Assembly (NCBI GenBank): GCA_013076295.1
Contig: RQOL01000658.1
Coordinates: forward strand, 2,854,353-2,918,352
Length of the DNA: 64,000 nucleotides
Source of the DNA: Sanderia malayensis
Taxonomy: Eukaryota; Cnidaria; Scyphozoa; Semaeostomeae; Pelagiidae
Direction: 5' to 3'
Shown: positions 31,628 to 44,325 of the stretch, one piece after another
How the letters are laid out: every line of letters starts with the position of its first letter
Numbering within the stretch: position 1 is the stretch's first letter
Notes under the pieces: model-generated
Databases searched by the model: none
The model's input: only the letters and a program-made list of their open reading frames with translations
What the model was told of the DNA's origin: nothing
Made by a program: the position numbers and the translations under genes

Positions 31628-34600
31628 ATGCCATTATCTGGTGCGAATGCTTTAATGGTATGGTGTCAGCAAGTGACAAATGGATATAAAGATGTGAATA
31701 TTAGAAATATGACAAGTTCTTGGAGAAATGGTCTTGCCTTCTGCGCAATTATTCACCATTACAGGCCTGACTTAATGTATGATATTGCTACTGAATTTAG
31801 CTCGTTGAATTGTGGATATAATTTACTTATTTTATAAGAGAGTGGCGTCCTATTCTAGCTTCTTCATTTCAGAAATTTTGATAAATTGTCGAAAGAAAAC
31901 ATCGCTGAAAATAATGATTTGGTAAATTAGAATTTTTTTTTTATTTGGATGACATTCCACAAGTCCTATTCATTCATGGAATGCGGATTGAAATATTCTA
32001 TTTCAAGTCCTTTAGCCCTTAAAAATGTCTTGATATGTTGTCTGTTTTATAGGCATTTACAGTTGCCGAGAGTGAACTTGATATTGCAGCTTTATTGGAC
32101 GTGGAAGATATGGTAGAGATGGAAGTTCCTGACAAGTTAAGCATTCTAACTTACGTATCACAGTATTATAACTATTTCAAAGACAAAGTTCCAGGTAAGG
32201 AAAGTTTTTACATTATTTTACATTATTTTTATTGTCCCCAGTTATAGATAATTATTAATTCAAAGTTTGTAAACATGCTGGCTGCATTCGTCAACAAATT
32301 GTTGACATTTTCGTTGTAACTAGACAGCTATATTGTATTCAAATTTCTGGACTTTCCCAGAGTCTCTTTGGAAGTATGCACTACCTTGACTTTAGGTAAT
32401 ATGAAAATGCATTTTTTAGGAAATATGCACATATATTCACTTGCTGCAAGAAGTTTATTTTTATATATTATTGCATTCAATTGTTTATTGTCTTAGGTGA
32501 AATTCCCAAACCTTCAAGAATTGCATCAAAACGACATGCAGCATTTACATCAAATGAAGTCCCCAAAAAGAAAACCTCAGTTCCTGGAGTTTCTGCTGCC
32601 AAAGTAAATTCATCTTATCTCCTATTTTATTTGCCATTTCTTTTATGAAGATTGACTTTGATGAGTAGTCCCTTGATTTTTACTTTACCTATGCCTCATG
32701 GTTGACCCAGTATTACTCAAATATTAATTGACTTCAGCAAATTTCTTTGATTATTTGAGGTTCAAGTAGATTCATGCTATCACCTTATTGTTAAATCTAT
32801 TTTTTTAGGAAGTAATAGGTGCCTCACGGACACCAAAAATGAGTAAAGGGACAATTGATAGATACTGTGCCAGGTGTAAGGGGACAGTTTATTTGATGGA
32901 ACGTTTACAAGTTGAAGGAAAACTGTTTCACCGTGTTTGTTTTAAATGTTCTACTTGCGACACTCTACTCAGAATGGGAACCTATAGATATATACCAGTT
33001 GAAGATGAATTCTATTGTGACCAACATTACAGAAAAAGAACCACATCAACAAGTAATTCTTCTCTTTCATCGTTATTTTTTTCTTTCTTCATTTGTTTCT
33101 ATTTCCATCTACTTTCTTTTCTTTTCTGATGCTGTATCCTCATTTTCTTCTTTTTTTCCTGTCATTATTCTCCACATTGAAACTTCCTTTTTTGTGTCCT
33201 AACCACCCCACATGTTTTTAGTCTGTTTCACCTTTCTTTGTTTCAATTTTCTCATGCTGCTGCCTTTTTCTTCTTCAAGGCTCGGAAGAATCTCGTCTTT
33301 CTCCTCAAAGGACCCAACAAAAAGAACAAGATGCACTGGAAAGTTTGCTCAAAAGTCTGGAGAGCAAAAGAAAAACCCAAGATGTATCTCACGACATTCA
33401 ACCAACCCCATCCCTTCATTCAAGAGTTGAAAATGCAAGGAAGATGTTTCAACAAGCAGAAAAAATGGAAACTGATGATCACACAGCTCGTGATAAAGTC
33501 ACAGGTGTTTTTCAGTTTATTTTTCAATAAATCTGCTTGGTAAAATAGTTTTATAAAGAGTTCTTTTGTCAGCTATTCATATATGAAGGAGAATTGCCGA
33601 CCAAAAACCATCTGTCTGGATGAATTTTTAGAATGATTATATGACTATTGAGTTTTGATTGCAAGGTTATTTTTTTATTTCATTTGTTTCTTGTTTCTTG
33701 TTTCTCAGAACACCCCAAGCACACAGAGCTGAACTTGAAAAAGCCACCAGGTCGACCGGCGACTCCTCCATCACTTGCAAAGAAAGACGATCACAAAAAA
33801 TACTCCAAGCAAACAACAGACAGCAAGAGTACAGATAACATCCCTCAACGACCAGTTTACCCCCCTGTTAACAAGCTCAATTACAGTACTGATGATATTT
33901 ACAGCAAGGGGGTAGACCAGGGGGGAGACCAGCATAATAAAATATCTGCCGTTCCACCATTGAGACCTATTCATCAACCTGGTAACAACAAATATCAAGG
34001 AACTGATATTACTGCACGCTCTGCGCTTGCTCAAAAGGGGGGAGCGAGAGATTTTCTTGCGAATGTTCTTGACAAAAAGCAAGGTGTTAAGGATCGTCAG
34101 GGTGTTTCCCATGTTGATGTAGAGAATAATGCGACGCATATTTACGAAGCTCCTTTTAACACGCGTAAGGCCGAGGGCGAAATTGGAATTTCTTTTGATA
34201 ACCCAGACTATGGACGAAACATCGATTTAAAACCGGTTGGGATTTATGAAAACGATACAGCATCATTATTGTCATCGGAAAGACGTGATCTAGTGCATGA
34301 TAAGAATGTTGGGGGTGTTAAACATGAATTGGATAGTGATCATGGAAGAAGGCCTAAAAGTGATTCCGTTTTATCTTCCACTTCTTCCGATGGAGCAAAG
34401 AAGAAGAAACTGGTTTTAAAAGTAAAGAAGAAGAAAAATAAAGAACATGCTAAGCAGAAAAATGAAGATGAACATCTGGAAGAAGATGAGACACAAGATG
34501 GTCAATTAAGTGAACGAGAAGATGAAGAAATGGAGAAAAGTAAAGAGCGTGCTAAGCAGCAAAATGAAAATGAACACTTGGGAGAAGTTGAGATACAACT

Positions 34601-37600
34601 TAGTCACTTAGGCGCAGGAGAAGATATAGAAGAGATGAAGAAAAGTAAAGAAAATTCTGAGCGCCACAATCAACAAGTTGTGGAAAAAAGTGAAGAAGAA
34701 TCGTTGGAAGAAGATGCAAAAGATAAAGAGCAGGATTATGGTGATGATAATTGTAGAAATTCAGAAGTTTTGATTGATAAAATTCCAGAGAAGATTGAAG
34801 AACAAGCTGTTGACAGGATGGATTTAGACGCCTCTGAAGAAGCAGACGAAGGAAATATTGCTCATTCGAAGGATGAGAGTAATGAAGAGAATGTGAAGGA
34901 GTTGGAGGAGAAATTTGAAGAAGATAATTTGGTTGCTGATGATAAAGGTAGCGAAGATTTGAAGGATGTTGAAGCCGTGGTTGAGAAAAAGGAAGAGGAA
35001 TTGAACGAAAAAGAAGAATATATAAAAGATGGTGATAACATGAATAAAATGGAAGATGAAATAAACAGGGAAGAGGTTGAGATGAAAGAAGACAAATCAA
35101 TAGTTGAAGAACAAGATAAAACTGAAATTGAAAAGGAAGAAGTAGAAGGGGAAGGAAAGAAATTGAAAGTTTTGAAATATGTGAATCCATTTGAAGAATC
35201 CGATGATGAAATTTTGGAAGATGAAAAAAGTAATTATGAACAACAAAAAATATCAATGAATCCATTTGAAGAATCAGATGACGAAGAAGTTTACAAAGGT
35301 GTGGAGAAAGTTTCAGAAAGTAACAAATCGGAGATGGATGAAAGTGGGGTGGCTAGGCCGATACGAATTCGCCCCGGTACAGGTCCTAAGTTGCAGATGC
35401 CATCGGTGAAGGTGAGAGAGCACGAGAAAAAGATATTGAATTTGAAAATGGCAATGAAAGAAAAAGAAAGTGAAACAAAGGAATATAGAAATCCATTCGA
35501 AGACTCTGATGATGATTTATTAAATGAAGATCAAGCAAAGGATGTTGGCGAAAAGAAACATAATAAAAAGTATGTTTTAAAAAGGAAGCATAAAAGACCA
35601 GCACCACAACCTCGTCCTGAAGTGAAGGAAAAAGAAACAGTAAAAACTGATGGTAATGAAGTGCCATCACCGAATGTTGAAGATGGTGGTGAAATTGAAG
35701 GTGCAAAGGGTGATTCTCTTGAAGATGAGAGATTGGAGACGTTTAAAGCATATGTTGAAAATAGTAAAATTGAAATCGACCATGAAAAAAGACTTGATGA
35801 AAGGCCGGAGGAATTGAAGGCAGGAAAAATTGATAGCCGGGGTGTTTTGCCATCAGGAATGAGCAGTCCTGTTTCTGCGAGTTGTCCATCTCTTGCAGCT
35901 GCCAAACCAATCGGAATTAATCAATTGGATGACGATAAACCGTCCTCTCTTGAAGGTATAAACGTTGTCGTTACTTTACCAGCAGATCGCTTGTATAGCA
36001 ATGATATAGGCTATGTTCCAGCCAAAGATGGTATTGACGAAAAGAGGACTGAAGCCGAACGTCAACAAAAAGTTCATAGATTGCCCTCTGTTGACAAGGA
36101 CATGGCAGCGAAGAAGAAAGAAGCAGCCCCCAAAAGGCCAGCCCCTCCTGTCCCGAGAGGGGTTCTTCCTTACAGAGAACCTGTTGATGGTAAACAAGAA
36201 GGGAGGCCATCGCCTAAGTCAGCTGATGCCAAAGGTGTTGAGAAGAAGGACAGCATCACTAAACCTGATATGAGTAAGGATAGAAGGAAAACTAATGCTG
36301 TTGAGGTGAAGAAGTCGAAAGAAAAAAAGGCCCCGAAGTCTGGGATCGATAAAGAGAATGAAAATAAGACTGTAATTGAAAGTAAAGCATTGAAGGATAA
36401 AGAACCAAGAAAGGCCGAGGTTGGGAAAGACAGAAAGAAGATTAATGTTGATGAAGCTAAGAAGTCGAAGGAGAAGGAATTGAAAGGAAAGAAGAAAATC
36501 AAGGATAAAAGTCCGAAAGTAAAAAATAAAGATGGAAATAGGAAAGATTTAAAGCCAGCCGAGAAAGTTGAAGAGAAACAAGAGGTATATTTCGTTGATG
36601 AAAAAGAACTAACCTTAGATGAAATTGCTGTCGAGTTAAAAACAAATGAAACAAAACAAAGGGAATTAGAACAAAGAGGTGTGAAGATGGAAAAGAAACT
36701 AAGAGAACAACTTCACGGTATACTACTTATGGCTGCTAATTCACAATTCTATTTTTTACGCATGAACCCAAACATTTCCTTTTGTATTTATTTATGTAAA
36801 AATTTGTTGGGTTTTTTAGGTGAACCGGAGGAGAATTACATGGTGACATGGTTTGATTTGATTACTGAGAAAAATAAAATGTTAAGAAGAGAAAATGAAC
36901 TCATCTACATGTAAACAATTCAATTAGTAGTTTTTATGTATATTTTTTTATAAACATGTATATTTTTATTTTTTTATAAACGTGCGCTTACTTGCATATT
37001 TCTGAATCTGTTTTTATTTTTACGGCTTGCAGGTCACAAGAAATTGAATATCATAACAATCAAAAAAGGGTCGAATATGAATACCGTTTGCTAATGGAAA
37101 AAGATGGTAAAATATCTCTGCTTTTTCTACATGAACTTTTTCTTTTTCTACATAACTTTTCATCTTTCTTTCCTTTTGATTTTTTGTTCGTTTATTTTCT
37201 GCTTTTATTATCCATGTTAACTGACGCAAACTGTCGTCATCATTTTTTTAAGAATCTCTGAAAACGGAGGAGGATCGTCGTGCGGAGGAGCAATTGCTTG
37301 CTGAACTTGTCAACTACGTTGCAAGGAGAAATAAAATCGTTGAAAAAATGGAAGAGGATCGCATGCGGTAATTTGCTTTTTGTGGAGACTTTACTAACAT
37401 GTTTTACAAGATAGATATAGAAATAAACAGATAGATTGATAGATTGGTAGACAGACAGACAGATGGGTAGATAGATAGATAGATAGATACATACATACAT
37501 ACATACATACATACATACATACATACATACATACATACATACATACATACATACATACATACATACATACATACATACATACATACATACATACATACAT

Positions 37601-38229
37601 ACATACATACATACATACATACATACATACATACATACATACATACATACATACATACATACATACATACATACATACATACATACATACATACATACAT
37701 ACATACATACATACATACATACATACATACATAGATAGATAGATAGATAGATAGATACATGCATACATACATACATACATACATACATACATAGATAGAT
37801 AGATGGATAGATAGATGGATAGATGGATGGATGGATAGATGGATAGATGGATAGATGGATAGATGGATAGATGGATAGATGGATAAATGGATAGATAGAT
37901 AGATGGATTGATAGATAGATGGATTGATTGATAGGTATACTAATAGATAAAGGCACAAGACAAGAGACATCAACGAATTTGTTCAATAGTTAAGCTTGGT
38001 GTCTTGTTGATTTTAGAGAGAGAGAAGAAGATGAACAGATTCGAATGGTAATGAGAGCTCAAGGTAATTTTACCCCCTGGAAATATATTGTCTGCTGTTG
38101 TTTATCAATAAACCATGATATGAATACGGGGGTTAATACTTATTTGGTTATTTGATTTATTTACCAGGTCTCGTTAAGCAGAAAAAGAAGAAAGCTGGAA
38201 AAAGGTCTTCTTCAACTTTTTATGAATAA
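31628..38229 (+). CDS. MICALL1: MICAL-like protein (CH, LIM, NPF motifs, bMERB coil)
   Basis: MICAL-like proteins link Rab8/10/13/35 GTPases and EHD ATPases to recycling endosomes. Twelve in-phase exons: 31628-31776, 31873-31921, 32053-32194, 32497-32603, 32809-33052, 33280-33504, 33709-36717, 36820-36910, 37033-37106, 37253-37367, 38017-38063, 38168-38229, giving about 1437 residues. The calponin-homology domain opens the protein ([49 protein letters not shown]). A complete LIM zinc site follows (Cys169, 172, His190, Cys193, 196, 199, 219, His222). Exon 7 encodes a very long acidic, Glu/Lys-rich linker with three NPFE(E/D)SDD motifs at about residues 798, 823 and 900, which fit EH-domain binding. 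The bMERB coil ([18 protein letters not shown] onward) ends the protein. There is no FAD domain, so this is MICAL-like rather than MICAL. The symbol is my best guess between the two paralogues; the protein is longer than human MICALL1. Confidence 0.9.
37415..37935. repeat. (ACAT)n and (GATA/GATG)n microsatellite in a MICALL intron
   Basis: About 60 uninterrupted ACAT tetranucleotides from 37487 to 37731, then GATA, ACAT again, and GATA/GATG mixtures to about 37935. It fills the intron between the exons ending 37367 and starting 38017. Minus-strand frames rich in YVCM or SIYLSIY are readings of this repeat, not proteins. Confidence 0.97.
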
Positions 38230-41200
38230 TTAATTATAAAATCATCTTTGAATGAAACAATCTTGGTTTTATTCTTTTGCTATTATATGGTTTGTGTATT
38301 TCCTTGGTGGATATCATGCATTTTGAATTTGCTGGCCATGATTGAGTCCGTTATTCACTGGTTGATAAAGATTTTAGTTTTTAAGAACACATGAAAGTGA
38401 TAAGATAACATTACAAGCAAAGCTTCTTGGATTAATTGGGTCAATACTGTCGCTCAAAGGATTTTGATAATTCTGTTACAGTATATATTTTCTATTTATT
38501 TGGATATTCTAGATTTTTGATAAATTATGTTATTTTCTTTTAACCTGAATATTAATAAAATTAGTTTTTAATTCAAAGCTGTTATATTTAGATATATTGG
38601 AACGATGTTTTGTTGGAGATAATTATGGATGAGAGATTCTCAGATAAAATTTCATGGATTCTTTTCGAGATCTGTTTAGCGGACTTTTATTTTGCAGGAC
38701 ATGTGCAGTACAGTGCAACTACAAGACAAACACAGTACAACAACAAACAAATGAGAAACACGTAGGTAAACGAGTCTTTGTTTCTAATCAATACACTCGA
38801 GCTGAAATAAAAAAGAAATCAAAAAGGCGTGGGTTGATTTATTCGCTCCTTCGACAATCCATTTATTCTAGATATTATCAACTAGGTTATGTTTTCTCTG
38901 ACATTAAATACAGCTGTCTATCGTAATTGTTTTTGCAACAAGATTTGATTTCATCTTGTACTTCTTCAAGCATGTTAAATGGAAGTCTGGTTTTGCAATT
39001 AATGAAGAGAGAATTGTAGAAAAGGATGTTGGAGCTCGAACTTCAATAATATTCAAAAATCCTAACTCGTCGTAAAAGGGTAACAAAACTTGTCCTTTTT
39101 GTCTATGACAATGCTAATACAAGCAACTCGAATCATGTCCAACTCAAAGTTCAACTCACTCCCTCCCCCCCTTTCTAAACAGAATCACTCATCTTCTAAG
39201 CGAATCGTGAGAATGCTATCACAGGTTTCGCTGCTCGAGTACAATGCATTTAAATACCACACTGTTTCACATCAAGTATGAGCTCTTAAAATTGTGGCTT
39301 TGTGTAACCGTTTTATAAAACGAATTTGACAAGAATCTATTTTAAAAATAAAGTCATGTAGGCTTTATTCATCTACTTTTCTTTTCAAAATAAGATCAAT
39401 GAAATTTCATATTTAATATTATAAATAATTCATCAGCTCGTGAAGATAAATCCTATATATTTTAATCTCAAATGCAAGTAGCATTGTCTCGCTGATGTAA
39501 GACTTTTTATTCTACTTTCCCTCTCAATCTGAATTCAAATGTGAAGAAACACAAAGCCATTGCATGCATATTATTTTTTGTGGAAACGAAATATTCACCA
39601 CTTACTGGTGGTTACCCTTTCTTACAATATTCTTTGAGACTGACATTGTCAGGGTACAGAGGGGATGTTTGCAATTCATTCGACAAACATCATTGCAGTA
39701 AACCCTGAGCCCAGTAAGTCCAATTGTATAAGTAGTGCAGTAACAACGTGACAACAGATGCATACAGCAAAATCCCGATAACTCGAGCCTCAGATAGCTC
39801 GAACCTCAGATACCTCGAGCCACAGATAACTCGAACCAGTTTTTATTCCGTTGAAAGCATTGCTAGTGCTTACATAGCTTTGTTAGTGCCTCCAAGAGGT
39901 TTGAGTCGTGTTGAATATTTGAATTTAAATTTTACTGTGTACATAGTACCACGTCTGTTACTTGCTTTATTCTATTGGTGTTACAATAAAGTGAGGGTAA
40001 ATTGTTCTTTAGAGCCAGAGCGACTCAGGTGCATTATTTAGCACACTTCGCAAGTTTGTTCATTATTATCTGAATTATCCAGATTTAGCGATACGCGATT
40101 TCGAGAAACAAATAGTGAAACCCGATTTGATCAATGTCACTGCTCAAACCAAATTCACAAGCGATCTGTTCACAAACCACTCCTTGGACCATTATTGTTT
40201 ACTTTGAAAAAGATTGTTTAGTATAGTTTACAAGATTTTATCTTTTAATTGACATTGCATTTCAACTTGAATATATTTTACGTTTCACTTCACTCCATTG
40301 CGTTTTTCTAAAGAATTTTGCTAACCCCACCTTTTATTTGTAATGATTTTGTGACGCATTTGGAAGTGGTCAAGCTCTGTTATTTCATATCAACAATTGT
40401 TTCTTCCATTCTCAACCTGATCAAGTGATATAGCTAGATGTATCGATTCAAAACATATATGATTCAACGACAAAATATTCTGACATTGTTTCTCATACAA
40501 TTAGATCAGCAGACCTTGGCAAAACTCCCTGTCACTTTTCGTTACGGTTTGGTTAGGTTTTGACAAAAGTTGTTTTGATTAATGATATTATCAGTTTCAG
40601 TTGTGTTGGGAAGTTTATTTTTGACATTGACGAAATTGTTTAACATCCCTCATAATTCGGTTTCTCTTTAAACATTGCAGGTATTCGTGGCGGTATGGAG
40701 CGGATTTGAAGGTAAATGTACTCTATTCTATTGCGTTATCATTTATTTGTCAACATGACCGCATGGCATACTGCACTATGCAATTGCTGGGCTCTCGTAA
40801 TGGCCAGGCTTAGATGTTTCCACGGGAAACACGAAGATATAAAGCGACCTTACTGATGCGGGCTTGATTAAACGCAGTTACACGCGCGGAGAACACAATA
40901 AGAATCTATTGATCTTATTGGTTGGCGCCGGTGGTGAAGCGTTTTCTTTTTTGCTTTAACACCAATTGTTTGAGAATGGCAATAAAGTCTTTTCATACGA
41001 ACAGAATTCAAGCTCCTTCTACCTTATATCAAAGGTGTCACCACTATTCAAAGGTACCACAAATATCACTAACATTATTGTTGGTAGCTTGCAAGTGGAA
41101 GATCTTTCTTCGATTTCTTTGAATGAGTATCCCTCCCTCAAATGAGCCCCCCTCTTGAAAGAGCACCCCCCAACGCTTTCCTCGAATTCACTTCTCTCAA

Positions 41201-44200
41201 AACCATCGAAAATTGAAATCACCACCCAGGCGCTTTCTAAAGTAAACACTTTAAACATTTACCAAGCCTCGGGCTAATTTTGTCTCGCGTATAGACATAA
41301 TCTTAAATGTTTAGGCTGGTACATGCAATTCATCATGAATGTTTTAAATCAATTGTTTATTTTGTCCCCTTAAATTGGTTCAAGTTCGATTCTCAATTGC
41401 TGCATTGTTCTGATGCATGAAACTACTTTCCGATTCATTCAAACTTATTCATTGTCGTTATCGCATCAATAAACAAAGCATTCTGCTTTTTCATACCAAA
41501 GATAAAGGGCACTTTCAGAAGTTCGCTTTTTGAAATCTTATTTGTCTAAGCCATTATCTGGCTTATTGTTTAGGTTTATATACGAGCTTACATGTTTGAT
41601 TCCCGAATCATCCTAGTTACGATTTTTATTTATTCAAAGCTTTGTCGAATGCTGGTCTCTCTGGTTGCAGCACAAAATTCAATATTGCAGTTGATATCAG
41701 TAAGTTTATCAATATAATATCAATTCTTCTTTTATTCATACTTATCTCTATTTGATAAGTTATCAACCATTTTAATAACCGTGCTATAAAAGAGTTGATT
41801 CTACCCTCTCTATCTTTATATGGCATTGTTTTTCTCAATTATTTCACCAGTTTTGTAATCTAGCTGTATGATCTTCATTGGGCAATTTAGTAATTTGTAA
41901 TTGTCAATATTAAACACTTTGCTTCATCTAAATGAAAACGTTACCATTCGTTTGCTCTTATGATCAAGAAATATCAAATTAATTATGTTTATACTGCTTT
42001 TCTCAAAGTAAAAGCAGTTTGTTTCTGATTATATTCAAAACAGAAGTTTTCGTAATAAAAAACATTTTAGAAAAGACAAATTGATTAAATCTCATAACGT
42101 GTTTCGTTTTTCTTTTTGGTCCGATCATGTCTCCGTTTGCAGGTGACATATTTCACACCATCTTCTTCTTCAATTGATTTTTTCAATGGGGATTTAAAAT
42201 TCTCGCAAAAAGTGAGGTTTATTTGAAATTTGAAATTTTTCAACAAAGCAAGCACAAGCGACACTATTATCATGAAAATTCACTTTTGAAAAAACTAATT
42301 ATCACAGATTACAAGTGCCCCATACTTTCCTGGACATTTCAATTTCTTCCAAAACATGTTATATTTATCTTAAACATGGCAACTTGTTAAAATGCTGCAT
42401 TATTTTCCAGAGAGCTTTAACATATCTGAATAAGAAACACTCATTTAACATTTTCTTTAACTAACAAATTCTCGAATTTTTCAAAGAAGAGGTTATGAGA
42501 TACACTAAGCAGCCTTGTGAAATGCCGAATTTCAATTCGTATCAACAATCTTAGATAAATCTCGTTAGGTTAATCAGCTTCCTTTTGCTTCACAGAACAG
42601 ACAAATATCGTGCGTTGAAATACCTTCAATCTTGTTATCGATTAGTGGCTCAGCCGCCCAAAAAGTAAACAAGCAAAAGAAACCACTCTGCAGGCAATTT
42701 GTCCATATGCAATATTTTCTATCGCATGCCGCATGCAATATTTTATTGATAATCGTAGAACATCATACCACGTAATACCACGTATGGTTTATACAAGGGA
42801 TACCGTGCATAATCTGATTGCTATTGTCATATATGCGTTGGTTACAATTGTTATTTGGAACACTCTAAAGTCCTATTGTGCGATAAATGAATGGATAGCA
42901 AGGGTAGGAGATTGTACTTCCTCCCACCCATCGCGCAATGCATTCTCCAAGCAGGACAATGCTAATTTCATTAAGGTATTAGGTTGCTGAGTGCAAAGCA
43001 TGACACTTCTTTTGCATATTAATTCAACGAACACGCTAACCCAACCATGTGGACATAATAGATTTACTGCAGCTAACGCGAAGATTTAGCATGTAAAAAA
43101 ATATTTACTGACTATTTGCAGTGAAATCTTGCGTGTGTTCATAAAAATAATTGTGCATTATTTCGCAGTGCTCAACTCGGAAGCACCTGATTACTTTTGA
43201 AGCGTGAAATTCGGAATTATTTAAAAATAGTCACTCCTTTGTTTGTTGAGTATCAATACACAAAGCCGATTTCCATTGTAACGAATCTCCGATACAACAA
43301 CAAGGCCTTTTAGGGTACCTTGAAGGCTTATGAAATCGCAATTTCACAGAATGGATAGGTTCAGATGGACATGGAAATCTGAAAAAGCGAAGCGATTTAC
43401 CGCATAATGCAAAAGCTAATCACAAAATTGATGACAGCATTATTCTTATAACACAACAACAATGCAAAAGCGTCAAATATTTGTTTAAAGTGCTTTGCTA
43501 TCCTAATCAGAGTTCACTTCTTCACGAATCTCCATGCATATGAATCATTTTTCAATTGTATGGCAGGCAATCATACCAATTTTTGCCAGCAACTGAGCGT
43601 CGTCTTGGTTACCGCGTAAGCTTTACCCATAGGTCGTTGCAATGTCTTAAGAATGCACTTTTAAAGATTATTTGCATTGCAGGTTGCTTGAAGGATAATT
43701 GAAATTGAAACTGAAGGAGGCAGAGAAGAGAAGGCGCAGATGAATTAACATCAAAAGTGTCCTGGTAAATTTTCACTCAAACTTAAATGCTACTCAACGC
43801 TCAACTCAGCACATACGTTTTCACTCTACCCTTTGACGAGAGAGAGAAGTATCCTTAAATCGTCGCAGTTATAAGCACTCTTGTTCATGACATGATAAAC
43901 TGTTCTTTTTAATTAATGTTCTTATGACAATCACCGGACACACACACACGAACATATTCACCACAACTAAAATTTTCTTCCAAGCTATTCAAACGTGCAA
44001 TTTCTTTAATCATCTTCTTTATCCTTCCATTATGTTATTAATTAAATAGGTTGATTTCACGATTTCACCTATTCTATCATTACAATGCAACACTACGCAT
44101 GTTGATGTCATCAAATATCAGTTGGTGCTCATCAGTTGGTGTTATCAATGCATTTTTGTTAGTCTCAGCATTTTGCTACGATACATTCACGCAGCCATCA

Positions 44201-44325
44201 ACGGTGTAATTATCATGAAGAATAGTACCACAGCAGAGTTTGGCATATGAATGAAAACTTCGCTTGTTCTTACAGTAAACAGTCCAGCAGTTACGTTAGA
44301 GGCCTCCACAAGCATATCACGCAAC
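38230..44325. other. 6-kb interval with no recognised gene before the nicotinic receptor
   Basis: Begins with the MICALL 3' untranslated region (AATAAA at 38554-38559). The rest is AT-rich and shows no open frame above 100 codons and no family match. A short tandem repeat lies at 39775-39840. Several AG sites after pyrimidine runs (for example near 40680 and 43680) could end introns of an untranslated leader of the receptor gene, but this is speculation. Confidence 0.5.
39775..39840. repeat. Four copies of a 16-bp repeat
   Basis: The unit ATAACTCGAGCCTCAG recurs four times with small changes (ATAGCTCGAACCTCAG, ATACCTCGAGCCACAG, ATAACTCGAACC). Similar CTCGA...AACC words occur in the TIR element at 54840-54999, so it may be a fragment of a related transposon. 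Confidence 0.7.

Noticed and set aside
34600..35265. 221-codon minus-strand frame opposite the MICALL linker
   Set aside because: Shadow of the Glu/Lys-rich coding strand (gives Leu/Phe/Ser-rich nonsense); no family resemblance.
37240..37986. 248-codon minus-strand frame rich in YVCM and SIYLS
   Set aside because: It is a straight reading of the (ACAT)n/(GATA)n microsatellite and has no non-repeat domain.
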